This document shows positions 24,797-35,289 of a stretch of 64,000 nt of DNA, piece by piece (positions within the stretch are counted from its first letter, which is position 1; each line of letters starts with the position of its first letter). The DNA is from VRUE01 sp963728045 (GTDB lineage: Bacteria; Actinomycetota; Thermoleophilia; Solirubrobacterales; 70-9), in the NCBI GenBank assembly GCA_963728045.1, contig CAVSIE010000005.1, forward strand, positions 1-64,000, written 5' to 3'. Position numbers and translations under genes: made by a program. Below the pieces are notes generated by a model. The model searched no databases. It was not told the origin of the DNA and saw only the letters and a program-made list of their open reading frames with translations.

Positions 24797-26242
24797 GTGA
24801 ACTTCATCGAAGACGTGGTCGAGCGCTTTCCGGCGGCGCGGCCGGCGCTGATCGAGGTCAGCGCCGAGGGCGAGCGCCGGGTCCACCACTTCGGCGAGCT
24901 GTTCGCCCGGTCGGCCGGGCTTTCCGGCGCCTTCGCCGCGCGCGGCGTCGGGCGCGGCGATGTGGTGATGACCCTGGTCGGCAGCCGGGTCGAGTGGGTG
25001 CTGACGATGCTCGCCTGCTGGCGAATGGGCGTAGTGGCGCTCCCCTGCAACCCGCAGCTGCGCCGCAAGGATCTCGAGCTGCGGGCGCGCGCTGGCGGCC
25101 CGAAGCTGGCGATCGGCGAGACCCGCTACCTGGGTGAGCTGCCCGACGGCATCCCTTATATGGACATGGAAGAGCTGGCGCGAGTCTTCGACGAGGACCT
25201 GCCGCAGGAGACGCCGGCCGAGGTCGAGCGTCTCGGCCCAGAGGACCCGGCGGCGATCGTCTTCACCTCCGGGACCACGGGCGAGCCGCGCGGCGTCGTC
25301 TACCCGCAGCGCTATCTGCTCGGGCAGGAGCTCCAGGCGAGGCACTGGTTCGGCGCCCGCGAGGGTGAGATCGCCTGGTGCACGGCGGCGCCGGGATGGT
25401 CGAAGTCGACCCGCAACGCCTTCGTCGCCCCCTGGCTCGGCGGCGCCGTCGCCGTTCTCCACGACGGCCGCTTCGACCCCGCCAAACGCTTGCGCCAGTG
25501 CGCCGAGCTGGGCGTCAACGTGCTCTGCCAGGCGCCAACCGAGTACAGGATGCTGGCCAGCCGCTCCGAGCTGGCGCCGGTCCCCTCGCTGCGCCGCCTG
25601 GTCTCGGCCGGTGAGCCGATCGAGCCCGAGGTGATCCAGCGCTTCCGCGAGCGCCTCGGCCTCGCGATCGGCGACGGCTACGGCCAGACCGAGACCGGCG
25701 CCGTTTGCGGCATGCGTCCGGATGAGGATGACCCCGCACGCGATGGCTCGATGGGTCGGCCCCTGCCGGGAATCGAGACTCGCGTCGTCGACGGCGAGCT
25801 GCAGCTACACGCCTCCTCTTCCCCCACCTTCTTCTCCCATTACCTCGACGGCGAGCGCTTCGGGGGCGAATGGTGGCCGACCGGCGACAGGGTCCGCGAG
25901 GACGAGGAGGGATACCTCTGGTTCGAGGGCCGCGGCGACGACCTGATCCTCTCCTCCGGCTACCGGATCGGCCCCTTCGAGGTCGAGTCGGCCCTTGTCT
26001 CCCACCCCGCCGTCGCCGAGGCGGCGGCAGTCGCCGCCCCCGACCCGGAGCGCGGCGCGGTGGTGCGGGCCATCGTCGTCCTCGATGCGGACCGGGAGCC
26101 CTCCGACGAGCTCGCCCGCGAGCTGCAGGAGCACGTCAAGGCCCAGACCGCCCCCTACAAGTACCCGCGCATAGTCGAGTTCGCCGCCGAGCTGCCAAAG
26201 ACCAACAGCGGCAAGATCAGGCGAGCGGAGCTGCGCGGCTAG
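24797..26242 (+). CDS. AMP-forming acyl-CoA synthetase (ACSM-like)
   Basis: 481 aa, GTG start. It activates a carboxylic acid to acyl-AMP and then acyl-CoA. The P-loop-like motif is VFTSGTTGEPRGVVYP, the adenylate motif DGYGQTETG, the hinge WWPTGDRVREDEEGYLWFEGRGDD, and the C-terminal lysine lies in PKTNSGKIRRAELR. The lack of a long N-terminal extension and the overall layout resemble medium-chain (ACSM) enzymes. It follows the MMPL gene by 48 nt and may be co-transcribed. Confidence 0.9.
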   Translation: MNFIEDVVERFPAARPALIEVSAEGERRVHHFGELFARSAGLSGAFAARGVGRGDVVMTLVGSRVEWVLTMLACWRMGVVALPCNPQLRRKDLELRARAGGPKLAIGETRYLGELPDGIPYMDMEELARVFDEDLPQETPAEVERLGPEDPAAIVFTSGTTGEPRGVVYPQRYLLGQELQARHWFGAREGEIAWCTAAPGWSKSTRNAFVAPWLGGAVAVLHDGRFDPAKRLRQCAELGVNVLCQAPTEYRMLASRSELAPVPSLRRLVSAGEPIEPEVIQRFRERLGLAIGDGYGQTETGAVCGMRPDEDDPARDGSMGRPLPGIETRVVDGELQLHASSSPTFFSHYLDGERFGGEWWPTGDRVREDEEGYLWFEGRGDDLILSSGYRIGPFEVESALVSHPAVAEAAAVAAPDPERGAVVRAIVVLDADREPSDELARELQEHVKAQTAPYKYPRIVEFAAELPKTNSGKIRRAELRG

Positions 26243-26294
26243 ACGCCGGCGAAAATACCGTGAAGAAGACGACCGGACGAGCTTTTGAGTCGAC

Positions 26295-26327
26295 CTACCC
26301 AGGACCGCGTTAGGCGATCCTGGGTAG
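26295..26327. terminator. Bidirectional hairpin terminator
   Basis: CTACCCAGGA (26295-26304) and TCCTGGGTAG (26318-26327) make a perfect 10-bp stem with a 13-nt loop between convergent genes. The flanks are T-rich on the plus strand further downstream. Confidence 0.7.
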
Positions 26328-26395
26328 CCGAATGCTTCGTGTGTTCCTTGTAGCTCTTGGTTCTCGTTGCTTTCTGGCTGTGCTTACTTAGGTGC

Positions 26396-27160
26396 TTAGT
26401 GGATACCGAGTTTCTGGCCAAAGTGAGGGCCAGTAAGTTCGAGCCTAACTTTTGCCGTGAGGTAGGCGGGAAATCCGCCGAGGCTCAGTAAGTCCCCGAT
26501 TAATAACTGAATGCCTTCGCTGAATAAGATTACCTGCGCGACTGCGTCTAATTCCTCGACTAATGCCGTGAACGAGCCGGTTAGCAGGTTATTTAACGGA
26601 AGCGGGCAGCCTATACCCGCTTTTAAAGTGATGTTAGCGAGGGGCTCACCTACGTTCTGCGGCTCGAATAAGAGAAAGGGCTCTCCGTTATGTAATATTG
26701 GTAACGCTAAGAATTTTATTCTGATCGTTTCTAACTCTTTCAGTAAGCATTGGGGCAGTTCTTGTAATGTTTTATGGTCGAACTTTTTGCAGCCGATGAA
26801 TACGGCTTCGCCTAAGGCGTCAGTTAAGGTGTCTATTTTTGCCCCGTTGAAAAACATCCCCGTGCACCTGATTTCAAGGCTCCTGCCTGCGACTAAGAAC
26901 ACGGCTATTCCTTCAAGCGCCGCGGCAAAAGTCGCTAATAAGACAGGCCCTAAGTTGATTAAATAGGTCCCAAGCTGGCTTCCCCCTCCGTGGATTAAGG
27001 GATTGGGGTTTAAGACACCGCCGGGTGCATTGTGCTGTGCGTGCGCGGCTAATAATTCATTGTGCGTCTGCGCCTGAGCGCTAGCGGCGAGCGCCATCGC
27101 GCCCAACACGGCGATGATCGCCAGGACGAGGGCCTTCAGCCCATGCTTGCCGTTTCTCAT
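26396..27160 (-). CDS. Secreted protein of unknown function, extremely TTA-rich gene
   Basis: 254 aa with a strong GGAGGAACAA Shine-Dalgarno before the ATG at 27160. The signal peptide is about residues 1-30 (ALVLAIIAVLGAMALAASAQA, cleaved at A-Q-A). The mature part has four cysteines (E-I-R-C-T-G, F-I-G-C-K-K, P-Q-C-L, A-G-I-G-C-P) and recurring hydrophobic stretches. The signal-peptide codons are GC-rich like the rest of the genome. The mature region is much lower in GC and uses about 26 TTA leucine codons plus many AAT, TTT and GAA codons. No family is recognised. It could be transferred sequence behind a native signal peptide, or a gene translated under tRNA-Leu(UAA) limitation. Confidence 0.8.
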   Translation of the reverse strand: MRNGKHGLKALVLAIIAVLGAMALAASAQAQTHNELLAAHAQHNAPGGVLNPNPLIHGGGSQLGTYLINLGPVLLATFAAALEGIAVFLVAGRSLEIRCTGMFFNGAKIDTLTDALGEAVFIGCKKFDHKTLQELPQCLLKELETIRIKFLALPILHNGEPFLLFEPQNVGEPLANITLKAGIGCPLPLNNLLTGSFTALVEELDAVAQVILFSEGIQLLIGDLLSLGGFPAYLTAKVRLELTGPHFGQKLGIH

Positions 27161-27319
27161 TTGTTCCTCCAAACCTGGTGGTTGGCGACATGAGCTACGG
27201 CCAGAGGCTTTACGCCTGGTGAGCATGCGCGTCCCACAAGGAAAGGTCAAGCTTTTTCGCCCTATGTCTTCTAACCGTCTGGCGTGGAATCGCCCTGGGG
27301 TCAGGGTAAGCTGGAGCGC

Positions 27320-27829
27320 ATGACGCCCAGCACTGAGACGGCCGATGCGGCGATGGTCGCCCGGGAGTACTTCGAAGCCGTCACAAAGCGAGACATCGAG
27401 GCGATGGCCGCTTGCTGGGAGCCCGGCGCCCCTGATGTGATCCACGGCGTGGTCGAGATGAAAGTGCCGGAGGACCTCCACGCCTGGTTCGGCAGCCTCT
27501 TCGCCGCCTTTCCGGACTTCACTTTCGAGGTCCTCGACATAGTGGCGAGCGGCGAGAGGGCGGCGGTGCGCTGGCATGCCACCGGCGCCTTCGACGGCTC
27601 CGCGCCCTTCGAAGGACTGAACCCCAACGGCGCCCGGGTCGACGTGCAGGGTTGTGACGTGCTGACCGTTCGCGAGGGCCGAATCGTTCGCAACGACGCC
27701 TTCATGAACGGCGCCGAGATGGCCCGCCAGCTGGGAGTCCTGCCACCGGCCGGTTCGCCGGCGGAACGGGCGATGACCGGCGCTCTCAACCTGAAGACGC
27801 GCCTGCTCAAGCAGTTCCGGCGCGGCTAA
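27320..27829 (+). CDS. SnoaL-like (NTF2 fold) protein
   Basis: 169 aa from the ATG at 27320 (GGAG just upstream). Typical SnoaL/polyketide-cyclase-like features are A-R-E-Y-F-E-A-V near the N-terminus, AMAACWEPGA, the central HAWFGSLFAAFPDFTFEV and RWHATGAFDG. The family contains cyclases, isomerases and many proteins of unknown role. It ends 10 nt before the aminotransferase gene, so the two are probably one operon. Confidence 0.8.
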   Translation: MTPSTETADAAMVAREYFEAVTKRDIEAMAACWEPGAPDVIHGVVEMKVPEDLHAWFGSLFAAFPDFTFEVLDIVASGERAAVRWHATGAFDGSAPFEGLNPNGARVDVQGCDVLTVREGRIVRNDAFMNGAEMARQLGVLPPAGSPAERAMTGALNLKTRLLKQFRRG

Positions 27830-27839
27830 GCTGGAAGCG

Positions 27840-29204
27840 GTGGAGCAGATCGACCGCAAGCGGGTCGCGGCGCTGACCGAGGCCCAGCAGGAGCAGTTCC
27901 GCAACCGCACCGGGCAGTCGGCGAAGACCTTCGAGCGCGCCGTCAAGGCGATGCCGAACGGCGTCCCCTCCTCCTTCCAGGAGAACGACCCCTGGCCAAC
28001 CTACATCGAGCGCGGCAAGGGCAGCCGGGTCTGGGACGTCGACGGCAACGAGTACGTCGACTTCCACAACGGCTTCGGCGTGATGTGCATCGGCCACGCC
28101 AACCCCACCGTCGGCGCCGCGGTCAAGGCGCGGATCGACGAAGGCACCCACTTCGCCGCCCCCACCGACGGCTCGATCGCCGTCGCCGAGGAGCTGGCGC
28201 GCCGCTTCGGCCTGCCGCAGTGGCGCTTCAACAACTCCGGCACCGAGGCGACGATGGACGCCGTCCACCTCGCCCGCGGCGCCACCGGGCGCGACACGCT
28301 CCTCAAGATCGAGGGCTCCTACCACGGCCACCACGACTCGGTGATGGTCTCCGTCTACCCGCCGCTGGAGGCGCTCGGCGACCGCGACGACCCGGTCAGC
28401 GTTCCCTACGGCGGCGGCACTCCGCGAGCGCTGACCGAGCTGACCCGCGCCGTCCCCTTCAACGACGCCGACGCCCTCGCCAGCGTGCTGGAGAAGATCG
28501 GCGAGCAGGTCGCCGGGCTGATCATGGAGCCGGCGATGATGAACATCAACATCATCCCGCCGCGCGAGGGCTACCTGCAGCGGGTACGCGAGCTCACCGC
28601 GAAGCACGGCGTCAAGCTGATCTTCGACGAGGTGAAGACCGGCTGCACGATCTCCGCCGGCGGCGCCACCCAGCGCTTCGGCGTCACCCCCGACATGATC
28701 ACCCTGGCCAAGGCGAGCTGCGGGGGCTACCCCGGCGGCGCGATCGGGATGAGCGAGGAGCTGGCGGCGATCGTCGCCGACGGCACCGTCAAGCAGTACG
28801 GCACCTTCAACGGCAACCCGCTGGTGATGGCGGCGGCTGAGGCGACCCTGACCCAGGTGCTGACCGACGACGTCTACGAGCGCTTCGAAGCCACCAACCG
28901 GCGCCTGCTCGACGGTTGTCGGCAGATCATCGACTCACACGGCCTGCCCGCCTACACCGAGGGCCTCGGGGCCAAGGGCTGCGTGGTCTTCTCGCCGGAG
29001 CGGATGTACGAGTACCGCGACTACCTGAGCAAGGTCGACGAAGAGCTATCGACCCTGGCCTGGCTCTACCACATGAACCACGGCATCTTCATGACCCCGG
29101 GAGTCGAGGAGGAGTGGACCCTCTCGGTCGCCCACACCGACGAGGACCTGCAGCGCTACCTCGACGCCTTCGAGGCCTTCGCGCGCGACCTCGCGCAGAG
29201 CTGA
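27840..29204 (+). CDS. Class III (PLP) aminotransferase, glutamate-1-semialdehyde aminomutase-like
   Basis: 454 aa, GTG start. PLP fold type I: WDVDGNEYVDFHNGFG, FNNSGTEATMDAVHLAR (phosphate loop), GSYHGHHDS, LIFDEVKTG (aspartate to pyridine N), and LAKASCGGYPGGAIG with the Schiff-base lysine. The overall pattern resembles HemL, but VPSSF.. near the N-terminus and the absence of other haem genes suggest a different amino-donor substrate, so I do not assign hemL. It converges on the GGDEF-EAL gene. Confidence 0.85.
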   Translation: MEQIDRKRVAALTEAQQEQFRNRTGQSAKTFERAVKAMPNGVPSSFQENDPWPTYIERGKGSRVWDVDGNEYVDFHNGFGVMCIGHANPTVGAAVKARIDEGTHFAAPTDGSIAVAEELARRFGLPQWRFNNSGTEATMDAVHLARGATGRDTLLKIEGSYHGHHDSVMVSVYPPLEALGDRDDPVSVPYGGGTPRALTELTRAVPFNDADALASVLEKIGEQVAGLIMEPAMMNINIIPPREGYLQRVRELTAKHGVKLIFDEVKTGCTISAGGATQRFGVTPDMITLAKASCGGYPGGAIGMSEELAAIVADGTVKQYGTFNGNPLVMAAAEATLTQVLTDDVYERFEATNRRLLDGCRQIIDSHGLPAYTEGLGAKGCVVFSPERMYEYRDYLSKVDEELSTLAWLYHMNHGIFMTPGVEEEWTLSVAHTDEDLQRYLDAFEAFARDLAQS

Positions 29205-29220
29205 AAGGCGCGCCGCTGCG

Positions 29221-30636
29221 CTAAGCCGCGGCCAGCGCCTCGTCGATGGCGACCGGCTTGCCGAGGTGGAAGCCCTGGGCCAGGTCGACGCCGTACTCGC
29301 GCAGCATCTGGGTGGTGGTGTCGTCCTGGACGTACTCGGCGATCGTCGTCTTGCCGAGGCCGCGGGCGATCTGGACGATCGCCTGAACCGTGAGCTGGTC
29401 GGCGTCGTTGCGCGGCATGTCGCGGATGAAGGCGCCGTCGATCTTGATCACGTCGAAGGGGATCGATTTGAGGTAGTGGAAGGAGCCGAAGCCGGCGCCG
29501 TAGTCGTCGATCGCCACCTGGCAGCCGAATTCGGTCAGCCGGTCGGCGAACCCGGCCGCCGCCTGGTAGTCGCCGACCCGCGCCGTCTCGGTGATCTCGA
29601 AAGTGCAGCGGGAGGGATCGGCGTCGCCTTCGTCGAGGCGGCGCTCGATGAACTCGATCACCGAGACGTCGGTGAGCGAGGCGCCCGAGAGGTTGACGTG
29701 CAGCGAGACCGGCTCGCCGGCGCGCTCTCGCTCGGCGAGCAACTCGAGGGCGCGGGCGACGACCCAGCGATCGAGCTCCTGGACCATCCCCGAGCGCTCG
29801 GCGGCGCCGATGAAAGAGGCAGCGGGAAGCAACTCGCCGTTGTCGCCGGTCATCCGCAGCAGCAGCTCGTAGCGCTCGATCCCGCCCGAGGCGAGGCTGC
29901 GGATCGGCTGGGTGTGGAGGCTGAGCCGGTCGTGGGTCAACGCTTCGCGGATCCTCGCCGTGGTGGTCTGCTTGACCCGGTCTTGAGCGCGCCGCGGCTC
30001 GTCGGGGTCCTGGAAGAGCGCGATCTGGTTGCGCCCTCCCTCCTTGGCCCGGTACATCGCCTGGTCGGCGGCGACCAGGACCGCCTCGGCGCCGACGTCC
30101 CGCTCGCCGCCGAACATCGTTATCCCGACGCTGATCGTCGCGTTCCCGGCGTCGGGCAACGGCGCCGCGTTCTCGGCGACCTGGGCACGCAGGTCCTCGC
30201 CGAGCTGGACGGCGCCATCGGTATCGGTCTGTGGCACCAGCACCGCGAACTCGTCGCCGGAGAGGCGGGCGACGATGTCGGTGGTCCGCACCCGCTCGCG
30301 CAGGATCGAGGCGATCCGGCGGATCAGGTTGTCGCCGGCGTGATGGCCGAGCGAGTCGTTGACCGCCTTGAGCCCGTCGATGTCGATGATCATCACCGCG
30401 CCCTGGCCGCCGTAGCGGGCGCTGAAGGAGACGAACTGGTCCAGTTCGGCACGGAAGCGGCGCCGGTCGAGCAGGCCGGTGAGCGAGTCGTGATCGGCGA
30501 TGTAGCGCAGTTCGGCCTCGGTCTTCTCGGCCTTGGCAAGAGCGCTGCGCACGATCTCCCGGTCCTCCGGATCGAGCTTGGCGAGTACCACCTCGATCGC
30601 CGGATCGCTTTGAGCAAGGAGCTTTTCGTAAGTCAC
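29221..30636 (-). CDS. GGDEF-EAL c-di-GMP signalling protein
   Basis: About 471 aa from a GTG at 30636 (an ATG at 30696 is an alternative, with a less natural N-terminus). A short helical N-terminus leads into a GGDEF domain (DSLTGLLDRRRF; signature RLSGDEFAVL, with Ser replacing the first Gly) and then an EAL domain (YELLLRM at the EAL position, HVNLSG, FEITETA, AIDDYGAGFGSFHYLKSIPF, KIDGAFI). The EAL motif reads ELL, but most metal ligands (N, E, DD, K) are retained. There is no membrane or sensory domain, so it is cytosolic. Phosphodiesterase activity is plausible; cyclase activity is uncertain because of the S-G-D-E-F variant. Confidence 0.88.
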   Translation of the reverse strand: MTYEKLLAQSDPAIEVVLAKLDPEDREIVRSALAKAEKTEAELRYIADHDSLTGLLDRRRFRAELDQFVSFSARYGGQGAVMIIDIDGLKAVNDSLGHHAGDNLIRRIASILRERVRTTDIVARLSGDEFAVLVPQTDTDGAVQLGEDLRAQVAENAAPLPDAGNATISVGITMFGGERDVGAEAVLVAADQAMYRAKEGGRNQIALFQDPDEPRRAQDRVKQTTTARIREALTHDRLSLHTQPIRSLASGGIERYELLLRMTGDNGELLPAASFIGAAERSGMVQELDRWVVARALELLAERERAGEPVSLHVNLSGASLTDVSVIEFIERRLDEGDADPSRCTFEITETARVGDYQAAAGFADRLTEFGCQVAIDDYGAGFGSFHYLKSIPFDVIKIDGAFIRDMPRNDADQLTVQAIVQIARGLGKTTIAEYVQDDTTTQMLREYGVDLAQGFHLGKPVAIDEALAAA

Positions 30637-30757
30637 TCTGCTTGAAGTTAACCTTTCCAGACCGCATCGGAGCGCCCTTTGCGCGGGTTGCCCCATTATT
30701 CGGCGACCCCTGCTCCCCATTAGTGAGCGATTGCGCCACACGGGTAGCCTGGGCTTA

Positions 30758-32725
<1,968 letters not shown>

Positions 32726-32748
32726 GTCGGGGCGCCGCATTTGCAAGG

Positions 32749-35286
32749 ATGCCCGCAGTGCGCGGCTCCCTCTTCACCTTCCCCGCAGGTCGCCGAGCAA
32801 AGTGGATCGTCTTCGCGATCTGGTTCCTGGCGATCTTCATCGCCTCCGGCCCCGCCAACCTGCCGGGCAAGTTCGAAGAGGCGGAAAGCAACGAGGCGAC
32901 CTCCTACCTGCCGGGCGACGCCGAGTCGACCCACGCCCTCGACGCCACCGAAACCCTGCAGAACGGGGAACTCGCCCCGGCGGTGATCATCTACCGCCGT
33001 GAGGCCGGCCTGACCGCCGCCGACCGCCGCACGATCGTCGAGAACGTCGAAGCGATGACGGAGGAGCGCTACCCCGGAGTCGTCGCCGACGGCGCCACCG
33101 CCGCCGCGGGCGGCAAAGCGCCCGGCACGAGCGGCGCCGTTCAGCAGGCGCCCGCCCCCGGCCAGACGGCTGAGTGCGGCACCTCGACCTCGACGATCCC
33201 GGGCCAGCCCGCCGACTACGCGCCGTTCGTCGGCCCGGTCTGCTCCAAAGACGGCAAGGCGGCGATCGTCACCGCCTACATCGCCGGCAACGGCGAGGGC
33301 GACCGCATCCTCGATCCGGTCGAGGACTGGCGCGACGCGATCTCGGACCCGGGCGGCGGCCTCGAGGTGAAGATCACCGGCGGCGCCGGCTTCTCCGCCG
33401 ACGCGATCGAAGTCTTCGAAGGCCTCGACGCCACCCTGCTGCTGGCCGCGCTCAGCCTGGTGATCTTCCTGCTGATCGTCATCTACCGCTCGCCGATGTT
33501 CTTCTTCATCCCGCTCGCCGCGGTGGTCTTCGCGGAGACGCTCTCCCGCTCGATCGGGTACGGAGTCTCCGAGCTGGGAGTGACGATCAACGGCCAGTCG
33601 AGCTCGATCATGTCGGTGCTCGTGCTCGGCGCCGGCACCGACTACGCGCTGCTGCTCGTCTCCCGCTATCGCGAGGAGCTGCACCACACGGTCGACCGCC
33701 ACGAGGCGATGCGCACGGCGCTGGCCTCGGCCGGGCCGGCGATCTTCGCCTCGGCGGCGACGGTGATCGCGGCGCTGCTCTGCCTCCTGATCGCAAAGGT
33801 CAACGGCACCGCGGGGCTGGGGCCGATCGCGGCGATCGGGATCGCCTGCGCGGCGCTCTCGATGCTGACCCTGCTGCCGGCGCTGCTGACGATCTTCGGC
33901 CGCCGCGCCTTCTGGCCCTTCGTCCCGCACGCGCCGGAGACAGCCCCCAGCATCGACCAGGTCTCCGACCGCGCCCAGCGCTCGATCGTCGAGGGCTCGG
34001 GCTTCGGCGCCTTCGTCCGCGTCGCCCTTTCCTGCCTGCTGGTGCTGGTCCTGCTGCCGCTGGTCCTGCTCAACTGGGTCCTGCGCATCTTCAGCGGTCG
34101 CCGCATCCCCTCGCTGATCGTCGGGCCGCTCGACCGCGCCGTCTTCACGCCCTACGAGGTGCGGCGCCACCGGCTCGAGCACGCGGTCGACGCGACGCAC
34201 GGATTCTGGAAACGGGTCGGCGACCGGGTCGCGATCTCACCCAAGCGCGTCATGGGCGGGTCAGTAGCTGTCCTCCTGGTCCTCTGCGCCGGCTTCGCCT
34301 TCTTCTCGACCGACCTGACCAGCGAAGACGCCTACCGCACCGAAGTCGAATCGGTCGAAGGTCAGAACCTGCTCAGCGAGAGCTTCCCATCGGGAGCGAC
34401 CGCGCTCACCGACATCGTCGTCAGCGACAGCGGCGAAGTGGAAGCGGTGAGGAAAGCCGTCGCGGGCGTGAACGGCGTCGAGTCGGTCTCGCAACCGATC
34501 GCGCAGGGGCCGCCCGGCGTCCTCGTCCAGGCGACCCTGGAACCCGACCCCTACTCGACCGAGGCCTTCGACACGGTCGAACCGATCCGCGACGCCGCCC
34601 AGGCCGCCGCGCCGAGCGCCCTGGTCGGGGGGCCGACGGCGATCGAATTCGACGTCCGCGACGCGGCCGGGTGGGACTCGATCGTGATCCCGCCGATCAT
34701 CCTCCTCGTCGTCCTGCTGATCCTGATCGCCCTGCTGCGCGCGGTGGCGGCGCCGCTGGTCCTGATCGGGACCGTGATCCTCAGCTTCCTCGCCGCGCTC
34801 GGCGTCGGCTACTTCGTCTTCGACGTGATCTTCGGCTTCCCCGGCTCGGACCCCTCGCTGCCGCTCTTCGCCTTCGTCTTCCTGGTCGCGCTCGGGGTCG
34901 ACTACAACATCTTCCTGATCGCCCGCGCCCGCGAGGAGACGATCAAGCACGGCTCCGAACAGGGCATCCTCCGCGCCCTCGCGGTGACCGGCGGCGTCAT
35001 CACCAGCGCCGGCATCGTCCTCGCCGGCACCTTCTCGGTACTCGCCGTCCTCCCCCTCACCTTCCTCACCGAGATCGGCTTCGTCGTCGCCTTCGGCGTC
35101 CTCCTCGACACCTTCCTCGTCCGCAGCGTCCTAGTCCCCTCGATCGCCCTCACCATGGGCGACAAGTTCTGGTGGCCCTCGGAGCTCTCGAAGGGCGGCC
35201 CCGGGGATGGTGAGGCAGTCGCCCCTGCCGCCGAGAGTCGCGAGGCCAGTATCGCGAGGACGCAGGCTCCCACTGACGAGACTTGA
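32749..35286 (+). CDS. MMPL-family (RND) transporter
   Basis: 845 aa, 23 nt after the DUF255 gene. Two RND halves: an N-terminal helix, a large outward loop with two cysteines (E-C-G-T and V-C-S-K), GAGTDYALLLVSRYREEL in the first bundle, a cytoplasmic linker of about 130 residues, and GVDYNIFLIARAREETIKHG in the second. It is longer than the MMPL protein at 22.6 kb. The substrate is unknown. The stop is 3 nt from the convergent gene at 35290. Confidence 0.92.
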   Translation: MPAVRGSLFTFPAGRRAKWIVFAIWFLAIFIASGPANLPGKFEEAESNEATSYLPGDAESTHALDATETLQNGELAPAVIIYRREAGLTAADRRTIVENVEAMTEERYPGVVADGATAAAGGKAPGTSGAVQQAPAPGQTAECGTSTSTIPGQPADYAPFVGPVCSKDGKAAIVTAYIAGNGEGDRILDPVEDWRDAISDPGGGLEVKITGGAGFSADAIEVFEGLDATLLLAALSLVIFLLIVIYRSPMFFFIPLAAVVFAETLSRSIGYGVSELGVTINGQSSSIMSVLVLGAGTDYALLLVSRYREELHHTVDRHEAMRTALASAGPAIFASAATVIAALLCLLIAKVNGTAGLGPIAAIGIACAALSMLTLLPALLTIFGRRAFWPFVPHAPETAPSIDQVSDRAQRSIVEGSGFGAFVRVALSCLLVLVLLPLVLLNWVLRIFSGRRIPSLIVGPLDRAVFTPYEVRRHRLEHAVDATHGFWKRVGDRVAISPKRVMGGSVAVLLVLCAGFAFFSTDLTSEDAYRTEVESVEGQNLLSESFPSGATALTDIVVSDSGEVEAVRKAVAGVNGVESVSQPIAQGPPGVLVQATLEPDPYSTEAFDTVEPIRDAAQAAAPSALVGGPTAIEFDVRDAAGWDSIVIPPIILLVVLLILIALLRAVAAPLVLIGTVILSFLAALGVGYFVFDVIFGFPGSDPSLPLFAFVFLVALGVDYNIFLIARAREETIKHGSEQGILRALAVTGGVITSAGIVLAGTFSVLAVLPLTFLTEIGFVVAFGVLLDTFLVRSVLVPSIALTMGDKFWWPSELSKGGPGDGEAVAPAAESREASIARTQAPTDET

Positions 35287-35289
35287 TCG

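Noticed and set aside
27840..29204. hemL (glutamate-1-semialdehyde aminomutase)
   Set aside because: The fold fits, but the active-site lysine context (L-A-K-A-S-C-G-G-Y-P-G-G-A) and the lack of haem genes nearby do not support a specific assignment.
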